Source of the DNA: Pandoraea norimbergensis
GTDB taxonomy: Bacteria; Pseudomonadota; Gammaproteobacteria; Burkholderiales; Burkholderiaceae
Direction: 5' to 3'
DNA length: 64,000 nt
NCBI RefSeq assembly: GCF_001465545.3
Contig: NZ_CP013480.3
Coordinates: 3,534,001 to 3,598,000, forward strand
Shown here one piece after another: positions 8,699 through 17,895 of this stretch. Positions within the stretch are counted from its first letter, which is position 1. Every line of letters begins with the position of its first letter. The notes under the pieces were generated by a model, which saw nothing but the letters and a program-made list of their open reading frames with translations, ran no database searches and was not told the DNA's origin. A program made the position numbers and the translations under genes.

Positions 8699-8884
8699 AT
8701 GGTCATGCCCCACCTTTCCAATGCGCAACTCGTCGTCATGTTTGCGATTGCGGTGTTCGGAGCGATTGTCGTCGGCGCGATGCCGTGCAAGGGAGCCGTG
8801 CGAATGTGTTGGCGTTCGCTGCTGGTCGTGGTGGGGGCAGTGCTTGCCGTGCTGGCATTCGAACTCGTCCCGCTGCTCGCGTGA
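8699..8884 (+). CDS. Small two-helix membrane protein
   Basis: A 61-residue protein consisting almost only of two hydrophobic segments (about residues 9-28 and 36-58) joined by a short basic loop containing CKGAVRMCWR. The start at ATG 8699 follows GGGAGATGG; an in-frame ATG at 8627 lacks a ribosome site. It resembles the 62-residue protein at 24971-25159 in length, helix placement, the VGxxP motif at the end of helix 1 and the VVGAxxxxL motif in helix 2, so the two are probably paralogues. Function unknown; the inner membrane is the likely location. Confidence 0.65.
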   Translation: MVMPHLSNAQLVVMFAIAVFGAIVVGAMPCKGAVRMCWRSLLVVVGAVLAVLAFELVPLLA

Positions 8885-8915
8885 GAGCTTTTTTGCGGAA
8901 TTTCATCATTAAGGG

Positions 8916-8944
8916 TTGACCCCATGCGGAAGAGCCGATAATAT
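8916..8944 (+). promoter_or_regulatory. Sigma-70 promoter of the tRNA-Lys cluster
   Basis: TTGACC (8916-8921) and TAATAT (8939-8944) are separated by an ideal 17 bp. The first tRNA starts 12 bp after the -10 box. Confidence 0.8.
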
Positions 8945-8956
8945 CTCGGTCTCGTT

Positions 8957-9032
8957 GGGGCGTTAGCTCAGTTGGTAGAGCAGCGGACTCTTAATCCGTA
9001 GGTCGAGTGTTCGAGTCACTCACGCCCCACCA
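8957..9032 (+). tRNA. tRNA-Lys(CTT), copy 1
   Basis: A 76-nt cloverleaf with 7-bp acceptor stem GGGGCGT/ACGCCCC and encoded CCA. The anticodon loop CTCTTAA gives anticodon CTT (codon AAG). Confidence 0.97.
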
Positions 9033-9048
9033 AACGAATTTTTGAAGA

Positions 9049-9077
9049 AAGGCTGCTTTGCCGTGCAGCCTTTTTTA
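9049..9077 (+). terminator. Terminator after tRNA-Lys copy 1
   Basis: AAGGCTGC (9049-9056) pairs with GCAGCCTT (9065-9072) and runs into six T. Confidence 0.75.
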
Positions 9078-9091
9078 TTCCCGGTTGCATC

Positions 9092-9167
9092 GGGGCGTTA
9101 GCTCAGTTGGTAGAGCAGCGGACTCTTAATCCGTAGGTCGAGTGTTCGAGTCACTCACGCCCCACCA
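9092..9167 (+). tRNA. tRNA-Lys(CTT), copy 2
   Basis: Identical in its 76 nt to copy 1. It starts 135 bp after copy 1. Confidence 0.97.
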
Positions 9168-9191
9168 AGCAATACCGAAAACGGCGCCGAG

Positions 9192-9217
9192 AAAGGCTGT
9201 CACTTGCAGTCTTTTTT
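9192..9217 (+). terminator. Terminator-like hairpin after tRNA-Lys copy 2
   Basis: AAGGCTG pairs with CAGTCTT (one G-U wobble) and is followed by six T. It is a diverged copy of the hairpin after copy 1. Confidence 0.6.
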
Positions 9218-9232
9218 GTTCCCGGTAACACC

Positions 9233-9308
9233 GGGGCGTTAGCTCAGTTGGTAGAGCAGCGGACTCTTAATCCGTAGGTCGAGTGTTCGAGTCACTCACG
9301 CCCCACCA
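9233..9308 (+). tRNA. tRNA-Lys(CTT), copy 3
   Basis: Identical in its 76 nt to copies 1 and 2. It starts 141 bp after copy 2. Confidence 0.97.
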
Positions 9309-9318
9309 GATACCCTTC

Positions 9319-9346
9319 AAGGGCCGCACACTGTGCGGCCCTTGTC
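9319..9346 (+). terminator. Terminator after the tRNA-Lys cluster
   Basis: AAGGGCCGCA (9319-9328) pairs with TGCGGCCCTT (9334-9343) around a 5-nt loop. It is followed by GTCGTTT, a short U-containing tail. Confidence 0.65.
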
Positions 9347-9427
9347 GTTTCTGCGGTGTCGTTTCTGCGGTGTCGTTTCTGCGGTGTCGTTTCTGCGGTG
9401 TCGTTTCTGCGGTGCCGTTTCTGCGGT
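9344..9427 (+). repeat. Six tandem copies of a 14-bp unit
   Basis: The unit GTCGTTTCTGCGGT is repeated six times head to tail (9344, 9358, 9372, 9386, 9400, 9414). Five copies are identical and the sixth has GCC in place of GTC. The unit length is not a multiple of three, and no gene covers the array. It starts right at the end of the terminator after the last tRNA-Lys. The rest of the gap up to 9657 shows no gene. Confidence 0.95.
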
Positions 9428-9657
9428 GCCACTTCTCCCGCGCACGCCCTGCATTACATTCCCGCGCCGGCATCTACTCCCCTCGCGTCCCAAGTCTCCC
9501 GTCGCAGTGTCTGTCGTCCTATTCCTACAGCCGATTCAGTTTCAGCCGATAGTGCACGCGCGATGCGACAACTAAGCTGTACACATACCGCCGCGCGCTA
9601 AATGGCTACGCGTGTAATACGTGAAACGCGGCTGACACTCGCTACAGGAGACACATC

Positions 9658-9846
9658 ATGAAGACGGCGAAGTCGATTCTGGTTCTGGCCACCGCGCTCA
9701 TCATGGGCGCGTCCATCGTCGGTTGCACACTCGGCGGCGCCGCAGCCGGCGGCGTCATCGGCCACGAAGCTACTGGCGGCAGCACCGCAGGCACCATCGG
9801 CGGCGCCGTAGTCGGCGGCGTGATCGGTCACGAGTTGGGTAAGTAA
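9658..9846 (+). CDS. Glycine-zipper lipoprotein (OsmB-like)
   Basis: A 62-residue precursor with a lipoprotein signal peptide (MKTAKSILVLATALIMG...) ending in the lipobox SIVGC, so the mature protein starts at the lipidated C23. The short mature part is almost entirely glycine-zipper repeat (GGAAAGGVIGHE, then a second GGAVVGGVIGHE), as in OsmB/YmgG-type outer-membrane lipoproteins. The GHE at the end of each half shows an internal duplication. ATG 9658 follows AGGAGA. It ends 4 bp before the convergent yjjJ-type gene. A role in the envelope or stress response is inference. Confidence 0.85.
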   Translation: MKTAKSILVLATALIMGASIVGCTLGGAAAGGVIGHEATGGSTAGTIGGAVVGGVIGHELGK

Positions 9847-9850
9847 CCCG

Positions 9851-11212
9851 TTAGATTCCGCTTGGCGCGCCTGGAATCAGCGGAGCCACAAAATCCCGCG
9901 CTGCGCTCAGGTTTGAAACAGCAAGCTCCCTGAAAGCACGCGGGATCGGCAACCGGGAAGTGTCATGCGTGACACTTCCCCAAAAAACTTCTGCGGCCCG
10001 AATCGCCCGCCCCCAAACGTGGGGTCTTGCGCCGATCGTGCCGATTTTCGGCGTGATCGGCGCAAGATCAGGGTCCACTCCGCCGCCCAAAGAGGCGTAG
10101 CGCATGGGCAAGATGTCATAGGCGGGTGCCACACGCTCAAACCGGCCGCGCCCATCCAGTAGTACCGAAATATTCTCGAAATGCCGGTCACCGTTCCCAA
10201 TGAGTTCGCTGAATGCGGCCATGACGTGAATCTTCAACACCTCGCCTTCCGATAGGTACTTCGCCTGTTCGCATCGCGCGGCGAACTCGGACCACGTATC
10301 GCGCTTGCCAAAGTACTCATCGTCGATGGCCCCTGCCGACAACATGCCGATTCGACCATAACGCCCCACGCGATCAAAGCGCTGCACCTCAAGAAAAATG
10401 TAGGTATCCGAAACCAAAACGTTCGTGTGCGCCGCCGGCACATCCGCTACGCTTAGCGCGTCCAGCGCAAGATGCTCCAGACAGAGCAGGTCAGCCATGC
10501 GGCTGCCCCGCTTCGCGAATTTCACGATCACGTGTCCTGAGTCTTCCGTCAGACAAAGAAACTTCGGTTGCTCACCGCCGGCGCTTGACCCAAAGGACGC
10601 ATCCTTGAGTTGATTCGCCATTGCATCGTATTCACTCACCTTCTCCGCCGACGCTACCGGCGATAGTTGTCGAAACGCCATCTCCTTTTGCAGCGACGTA
10701 TCCCCGTAGATCAAATTGCCGGGCAGGTTCAGCCCCCGCGTGAAGAGATACGCGATGCGCTGCTCGTCGCTCCAGTCCCGGAGACTCTCAGGAAATTGCA
10801 TCTCCAGAGCAGCGTTTCGGGCGACTTGGCGCCCCAGGAAACCCGAGGGCGCTGCAAAGGCCATGTGTGGCGGCAGGCCCGCGTAAAGCGTATTCCTCAG
10901 GCCGGAAAGCTCGACGGTACCTCCGCCCTCAAGAAATTCCATTTGCGAAGCCGGTTCAATCGCGCCGTCCATCGACACGCGATACACCGTTTGACGCGGA
11001 TTCAACCCACCGGGCAACTGCCGCAACAGCCCGTATTTGGGCACTCGATCTCCCGAAATACGAAAGCTCGTGAATAGTTCAGGAGCATCTCGAATCGTTC
11101 GGGAAAGCGTTGGCTGGCCGATGGACAGTGCGGTAGTAATTTCCTGCGCAGTCCTTGTTTCATGGCGTAGAAAGCGGCGAAGGGCTTCGATTCGGAGTGA
11201 TGATTCGGACAT
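9851..11212 (-). CDS. yjjJ: HipA-family kinase with N-terminal HTH (YjjJ type)
   Basis: A 453-residue HipA-like Ser/Thr kinase fused to its own DNA-binding domain, the arrangement of E. coli YjjJ. Residues 1-60 form a winged helix-turn-helix (ALSIGQPTLSRTI). The kinase part has the Gly/Ser loop GSSAGGEQPKF (208-218), a lysine in VIVKFAKRG, the family motif EVQRFDR (275-281), the catalytic GNGDRHFEN (339-347) with D342, and the metal-binding aspartate in PAYDILP (D366). All key residues are present, so it should be active. No separate hipB antitoxin gene is adjacent. Three 11-bp direct repeats 27 bp upstream of the ATG look like an autoregulatory operator. RBS: GAGGTG. Confidence 0.85.
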   Translation of the reverse strand: MSESSLRIEALRRFLRHETRTAQEITTALSIGQPTLSRTIRDAPELFTSFRISGDRVPKYGLLRQLPGGLNPRQTVYRVSMDGAIEPASQMEFLEGGGTVELSGLRNTLYAGLPPHMAFAAPSGFLGRQVARNAALEMQFPESLRDWSDEQRIAYLFTRGLNLPGNLIYGDTSLQKEMAFRQLSPVASAEKVSEYDAMANQLKDASFGSSAGGEQPKFLCLTEDSGHVIVKFAKRGSRMADLLCLEHLALDALSVADVPAAHTNVLVSDTYIFLEVQRFDRVGRYGRIGMLSAGAIDDEYFGKRDTWSEFAARCEQAKYLSEGEVLKIHVMAAFSELIGNGDRHFENISVLLDGRGRFERVAPAYDILPMRYASLGGGVDPDLAPITPKIGTIGARPHVWGRAIRAAEVFWGSVTHDTSRLPIPRAFRELAVSNLSAARDFVAPLIPGAPSGI

Positions 11213-11238
11213 GAAACACCTCGATTCAGCGCAGAATT

Positions 11239-11271
11239 GAATAGTTCATGAATAGTTCATGAATAATTCAA
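11239..11271. promoter_or_regulatory. Three phased 11-bp direct repeats, putative operator
   Basis: GAATAGTTCAT occurs at 11239-11249 and 11250-11260, with a third, imperfect copy (GAATAATTCAA) at 11261-11271. The period is one DNA turn, so proteins bound to each copy would line up on one face. The array lies 27-59 bp upstream of the yjjJ-type start and is a good candidate for binding by that protein's own HTH. Confidence 0.6.
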
Positions 11272-11335
11272 GACTAGCACGAACCTGCCCCTGGTCAAGG
11301 TTTCATTGGCCAAGGGGAAGGTTCTATCCCACCGA

Positions 11336-11746
11336 TCACGCGCAGCCGTTGGCCGACGTTAACGGCCCGCCCTGCCATGCGGGTTCCCCGCCCACGATGT
11401 ATAGCGGCCCGTTGGACGCGTACGCATACATCACCATCGCATCGCCCGCCAGTGCCTCCACCGCTGCGCGGGCTGCATCGACGCTATCGAAGCGCTTGGC
11501 CTGCGACGTGCATACTGCGTAGTGCCGGCCGCCGCCGGGCAAGTGCCCGTCCTGCCGCCCGACAAAGGCCGCCTGCCGGCCTAGCCACACGAAGTGCCCC
11601 TCGCATTTCGCCAGCGCCGGCGGCCGCTTAACCGTCGAATCCTCCGTCTGCGACGGCTCGCCCGCCCGGTGCAAACGCAATTGCCGCCGGATCGCTGCGT
11701 CCGACCAACGACCCATCCCGATATCTCGTGCTTTGCTCTTTGCCAT
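11336..11746 (-). CDS. Hypothetical protein
   Basis: A 136-residue soluble protein of unknown family. I chose ATG 11746 because GGGGAG lies 8 nt upstream; an in-frame ATG at 11809 lacks a ribosome site and would add an unrelated hydrophobic lead. The N-terminal third is basic (MAKSKARDIGMGRW, then QLRLHRAG), and the C-terminal part is more folded-looking, with FVWLGRQAAFVGRQDG, a helix DSVDAARAAVEALAG and YASNGPLYIVGG. The next gene on this strand, the yjjJ-type kinase, starts over 100 bp downstream beyond the operator repeats, so it is probably a separate unit. Confidence 0.65.
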   Translation of the reverse strand: MAKSKARDIGMGRWSDAAIRRQLRLHRAGEPSQTEDSTVKRPPALAKCEGHFVWLGRQAAFVGRQDGHLPGGGRHYAVCTSQAKRFDSVDAARAAVEALAGDAMVMYAYASNGPLYIVGGEPAWQGGPLTSANGCA

Positions 11747-12067
11747 CAGTAACTCCCCGGTGTTGGCCTGCGGCACTGCGCTCGCGGGCACTCCGATAAT
11801 GGTGAACAATAAAGCGGTGAATGGGGTTGGGGAGTGTCCGATATACGATGCCGCGCCCCGGGGTCACGCTTCACGCGCTCCGAAACTCACGGGTCGTTAA
11901 CCAAAGGATGCATTGCATCGGTCGCCACGCTCGACACCTTGATTGACGCCGCAGCGCTCGCAGCAAGCCCGGCGCGGGCGTTATTCCCTGACAGCTACAA
12001 CGCGGCCATCGCGCAACAGCACTGCAACGCGCACTACGAGGCCACGCGCCGTTGTCTACACTGAGAC

Positions 12068-12337
12068 ATGGCAACCGTCACGTTTGCACCCGCAATTCAA
12101 CGTCACGTCCCCGTCGATGAACAGCAAGTCGACGGTGCCAACGTGCAATCCGCGCTCGCCACGTGCATGACGCGGGCGCCCGGCTTGCGCGGTTATCTCT
12201 TCAACGATCAGGGCCGTTTGCGCGCGCATGTCGCGGTCTTTGTCGACGGTCATCTGATCAAGGACCGCAGTCACCTGAGCGATGCCCTCAACGCGCAGAG
12301 CCGCGTGTACGTTGCGCAAGCCCTGTCTGGCGGATGA
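12068..12337 (+). CDS. MoaD/ThiS-like ubiquitin-fold protein ending in Gly-Gly
   Basis: An 89-residue protein with the pattern of the beta-grasp sulfur-carrier family: a helix VQSALATCMTRAPGLRGYLF, then GRLRAHVAVFVDGHLI corresponding to the MoaD segment with VNG-type turn, and a C-terminus ending exactly in LSGG. In MoaD and ThiS that terminal diglycine is adenylated by an E1-like enzyme and thiocarboxylated. No MoaE, ThiG or ThiF/MoeB gene is nearby, so it is probably not the molybdopterin or thiamine subunit. It precedes a beta-propeller gene by 109 bp on the same strand, probably an operon. Target unknown. Confidence 0.78.
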   Translation: MATVTFAPAIQRHVPVDEQQVDGANVQSALATCMTRAPGLRGYLFNDQGRLRAHVAVFVDGHLIKDRSHLSDALNAQSRVYVAQALSGG

Positions 12338-12446
12338 GCGCACGAATTTATCAACTGAAAAAAGGTAGATGCGGCGACATGCGCGAGTCGGCTTGCGCGG
12401 CCAACCCAACGGGTGAGCTAACCGCAGACTGCCGAGGAGGAGGATC

Positions 12447-13616
12447 GTGGAAAGCGACACCAGACCCGCGCTGCGGGTCGCCACCCGCAAGGGTTTGTTC
12501 ACCTGGCATCGTGAGGCGTCGGGCTGGCAGTTGGTCTCCAGCACCCCTGAGTTTCCGGGCGAACCCGTGAGCGCAGTACTGCACGATGCGCGTGACGGCA
12601 CCGACTATGCAGCCCTCAATCTCGGGCACTTCGGCGTGAAGCTCTGGCGCAAAGCGGCCGGCGCTCGCGAATGGACCGAACTGTCCCCGCCCGCCTTCGC
12701 GCAAGCCGACGGGACAGGCGCAGGGACCGACGCAACCAGCGCCAACGACAAGGCGAGTGCGACGACGTCAGCGCCCCCGACACCCTCCGACCCGCAAGCC
12801 CCCAGCGTTGAACTCCTCTGGACACTGGAAGCCTCAGGTCCCGATGCGCCCGGCGTGCTGTGGGCCGGCACGATCCCGGGCGGACTGTTCCGCTCGCCCG
12901 ATCGCGGTGAGCACTGGCATCTGATGCAAAGCCTGTGGGACCGGCCGGAGCGGGCCGAATGGATGGGCGGCGGCTACGATCACCCCGGGCTGCACTCCAT
13001 CTGCATCGATCCTCACGACAGCCGCCACGTTATCGTGGCGATCTCGACGGGCGGCGTCTGGCGCACTCGCGACGACGGTCAAACCTGGTCGCTTGCCGCC
13101 ACCGGCATGGAGGCGGATTACATGCCGCCGGAGCGTCGTCTCGATCCGAATGCGCAAGACGTGCATCGTATGGTGCAATGCCGCACCGCCCCTAACGCGT
13201 TATGGGCCCAGCACCACAACGGCATTTTCCGCAGCCTCGATTTCGGCACGCAATGGCGCCGCATTCATGCCCTGCCGTCGAGCTTCGGCTTTGCCGCGGC
13301 GGTCGATCCGCATGACCCCGATACCGCCTGGTTCGTGCCCGCGCAGCGCGACGCGTGCCGAATTCCCGTCGACGCCCGTCTCGTCGTCACCCGCACCCGC
13401 GACGGCGGCGAAACCTTCACCACCCTCGCCCACGGCTTGCCTGATACACCGTCCTACGACCTGATCTACCGGCACGGGCTCGATGTCGACGCCAGCGGGC
13501 GCACGCTCGCCATGGGTTCGACCACCGGCGCCCTGTGGATCAGCGAAGACGCGGGCGAGCGCTGGCACTGCATGAGCACCCATCTCCCCCCCATTTACGC
13601 CGTCAGGTTTGTATAG
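12447..13616 (+). CDS. BNR/YCF48-type beta-propeller protein
   Basis: A 389-residue protein with repeated Asp-box/BNR motifs: LFRSPDRGEHW, VWRTRDDGQTW, IFRSLDFGTQW, VTRTRDGGETF and LWISEDAGERW, spaced 45-75 residues apart, which indicates a sialidase-like or photosynthesis-factor-like beta-propeller. No signal peptide is seen, so it is probably cytosolic, and the catalytic residues of true sialidases are not apparent; databases often label such proteins exo-alpha-sialidase without evidence. A low-complexity Thr/Ala/Ser insert sits at about residues 92-130. The start is GTG 12447 after GAGGAGGA. It is paired with the upstream ubiquitin-like protein. Confidence 0.75.
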   Translation: MESDTRPALRVATRKGLFTWHREASGWQLVSSTPEFPGEPVSAVLHDARDGTDYAALNLGHFGVKLWRKAAGAREWTELSPPAFAQADGTGAGTDATSANDKASATTSAPPTPSDPQAPSVELLWTLEASGPDAPGVLWAGTIPGGLFRSPDRGEHWHLMQSLWDRPERAEWMGGGYDHPGLHSICIDPHDSRHVIVAISTGGVWRTRDDGQTWSLAATGMEADYMPPERRLDPNAQDVHRMVQCRTAPNALWAQHHNGIFRSLDFGTQWRRIHALPSSFGFAAAVDPHDPDTAWFVPAQRDACRIPVDARLVVTRTRDGGETFTTLAHGLPDTPSYDLIYRHGLDVDASGRTLAMGSTTGALWISEDAGERWHCMSTHLPPIYAVRFV

Positions 13617-13901
13617 GATTCATGTCGGCGTTTACCCCGTTCGTTTGTCAGACACCTTCAGAGAGTCGTATTTCAAGTCGTATACGAAGGTAGACGGACT
13701 GGCTTCCCTCGAATCCCCCCGTCACGCGTCGCCGGACATGTCACACGTGTCGAACCCGGCGCGTGAGCCAACGTCGCGTCGTACCGTATCCCTTGTATTG
13801 ACGCGTGCCGCGGCAGCCCGGCGACCACTCCTCGCAACGTCGAAGACGTCACGTCACCCGTGACGCTGCGACATCACATCCCTAAAACGGAGTCATTCCC
13901 T

Positions 13902-15551
13902 ATGCGAATCGCCGACCTTAAAATCCGGACCCGGCTGGCCATCGGCTTCGGCACCCTCCTGGTGCTGTTGCTCGCCATGCTCACCATCGCGCTGGTACGT
14001 TTCGTGGCGATCGAACGCGCCAACGAGATGCTGCTGACCAGCGCCTGGTCCAAGGCCGATGCGGCCCACACCATCGACGCCATGGTGCGCGGCAACGGAC
14101 GCCGTCTGCTCGAAGTCTTCACCACGAACGACGCGGCGCTGCGCAAGACGTACAACGAGCGCATCGACGTGAACCTCGCGCGCATCGCCCAAGCCCAGCA
14201 GGTGCTGGACAAATACGTCACCTCCGACGACGGCCGCGCGCTGCTGGCCAGCATCCGTCAGCACAACGAGACATTCCAGAAAGCCCGCACCGCGGTGAAC
14301 ACCCAACTCGCCGCCGACCAGCGCGAAGCGGCCCTCGGTGTGGTGGAGCGCGAGGCCCTGCCCGCGCTCGATGCCATGCAGGCCGAGGCGGTAGATCTCG
14401 TCAAACTCCAGCAGAAGATCGTCGACGAGACCGGTGCGGCCACCAGCGCCGACATTGTCTTCGCCAAGTGGTTGCTCGCTGCCATTGGGGCGGCCGCCGC
14501 CATCGTGGGGATTGGGGCGGCATGGTCGGTCACGCGCAGCGTCACGCGCCCGATCGCGCGCGCCGTGCAGATTGCCGAACGTGTGGCGCAAGGCGACCTG
14601 ACGAGCCGCATTGAGGTCACGAGCCGCGACGAGACCGGCCAGTTGATGGCGGCCCTCAAACACATGAATGAAAGTCTTGATCAGATTGTGCGTCGCGTGC
14701 GCACCGGCACGGCGGCGATTGCCTCGGCCTCCGGCGAATTGCTCGCCGGCAATACCGATCTGTCGGCACGTACCGAGGAGCAGGCAGCATCGCTCGAAGA
14801 GACCGCATCGTCGATGGAACAGTTGACGGCCACCGTCAAACAGAACGCCGACAACGCGCGTCAAGCCAGCCAGTTGGCCGCGAATGCGTCGGAGATTGCG
14901 GGCGAAGGCGGCCGCGTGGTGGAGCGTGCTGTCTCGTCGATGCAGGAAATCGCGGCCAGCTCGACGAAAATCAACGACATCATCGGTGTGATCGACGGCA
15001 TCGCCTTCCAGACGAATATTCTGGCGCTCAACGCCGCCGTCGAAGCGGCCCGTGCGGGCGAACAGGGCCGGGGCTTCGCTGTCGTGGCCGGTGAAGTGCG
15101 TACGCTGGCGCAACGCAGCGCGGCCGCTGCCAAGGAAATCAAAGGGCTCATCGAGACGTCGGTCGGCAAGGTCGAAGACGGCTCGTCGCAAGTGCGCGAG
15201 GCTGGCCGCACCATGACCGACATCGTGCAGGCCGTGCAGCGCGTGACCGACATCATGGGTGAGATTTCTGCGGCATCGGCAGAGCAGTCTGGCGGTATCG
15301 AGCAGGTCAACACCGCCGTGATGCAGATGGATCAGGTCACACAGCAGAATGCCGCCCTCGTCGAAGAAGCCACGGCTGCCGCCGGCTCGCTCGAAGATCA
15401 GGCGCGCAACCTGCGCGAAGCCGTCGCCGTGTTCCAGTTGCCCGGCGGGCAGGCCCTGAACCCGATGCATGACGGCGACGACCTGGCACCCGCGGCCAAC
15501 ACCCCGCGCGGTGCCGTGCTCGCCTTCTCCCGCGAGCGCCACATCGCCTGA
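13902..15551 (+). CDS. Methyl-accepting chemotaxis protein
   Basis: An inner-membrane chemoreceptor of 549 residues. It has membrane helices at about 11-31 and 190-215 flanking a helical periplasmic four-helix-bundle sensor domain, then HAMP, then a long cytoplasmic coiled coil with the conserved signalling tip ([20 protein letters not shown]..., about residues 360-395) that docks CheA/CheW. Methylation helices flank it. The C-terminus lacks the NWETF-type pentapeptide that tethers CheR/CheB. I chose ATG 13902 with CGGAG upstream over an in-frame GTG 14 codons earlier. The ligand is unknown. It stands alone, without che genes nearby. Confidence 0.93.
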   Translation: MRIADLKIRTRLAIGFGTLLVLLLAMLTIALVRFVAIERANEMLLTSAWSKADAAHTIDAMVRGNGRRLLEVFTTNDAALRKTYNERIDVNLARIAQAQQVLDKYVTSDDGRALLASIRQHNETFQKARTAVNTQLAADQREAALGVVEREALPALDAMQAEAVDLVKLQQKIVDETGAATSADIVFAKWLLAAIGAAAAIVGIGAAWSVTRSVTRPIARAVQIAERVAQGDLTSRIEVTSRDETGQLMAALKHMNESLDQIVRRVRTGTAAIASASGELLAGNTDLSARTEEQAASLEETASSMEQLTATVKQNADNARQASQLAANASEIAGEGGRVVERAVSSMQEIAASSTKINDIIGVIDGIAFQTNILALNAAVEAARAGEQGRGFAVVAGEVRTLAQRSAAAAKEIKGLIETSVGKVEDGSSQVREAGRTMTDIVQAVQRVTDIMGEISAASAEQSGGIEQVNTAVMQMDQVTQQNAALVEEATAAAGSLEDQARNLREAVAVFQLPGGQALNPMHDGDDLAPAANTPRGAVLAFSRERHIA

Positions 15552-15560
15552 TGAAGCAGG

Positions 15561-15591
15561 CTGACGCAGGCGGCTCGACCGCCTGCGTCAG
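15561..15591 (+). terminator. Perfect hairpin after the chemoreceptor gene
   Basis: CTGACGCAGGCGG (15561-15573) pairs perfectly with 15579-15591 around a 5-nt loop, 10 bp after the stop codon. No U tract follows, so it may be a processing or weak termination hairpin. Confidence 0.5.
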
Positions 15592-15713
15592 TCGGTCGCA
15601 AAGCCCCGTGGCTGCTGGTCTTCGGGGCGAATTGCCTGCCAGCGCGGTAACGCGACATTGGAGTATGATGGCTGCTCCTATGTTTTTCCCACGCTTGGCA
15701 AAAGAGGTGCATC

Positions 15714-17813
<2,100 letters not shown>

Positions 17814-17839
17814 GCTCGCCCCTCACGGGAGCCAGCCAC

Positions 17840-17894
17840 GCCCGCTGCCGGGTCGTCATGAGAAGTGACGGCGATCCGGCAGCGGGCGTTTTTA
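17840..17894 (+). terminator. Rho-independent terminator after fusA
   Basis: A 13-bp stem, CGCCCGCTGCCGG (17840-17852) with 17876-17888, is followed by TTTTTATT. The loop contains a smaller internal hairpin. Confidence 0.85.
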
Positions 17895-17895
17895 T

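Noticed and set aside
9344-9427. 14-bp repeat array considered as CRISPR
   Set aside because: Repeats are contiguous without spacers and too short; no cas genes.
9267-9473. Minus-strand frame across tRNA-Lys copy 3 and the 14-bp repeats, ending in the string SDSNTRPTD
   Set aside because: This string is the known artefact of translating tRNA antisense; the rest is translated repeat. Not a gene.
12447-13616. Beta-propeller protein considered as a true sialidase
   Set aside because: BNR boxes are present but no signal peptide and no recognisable sialidase active-site residues; called by fold only.
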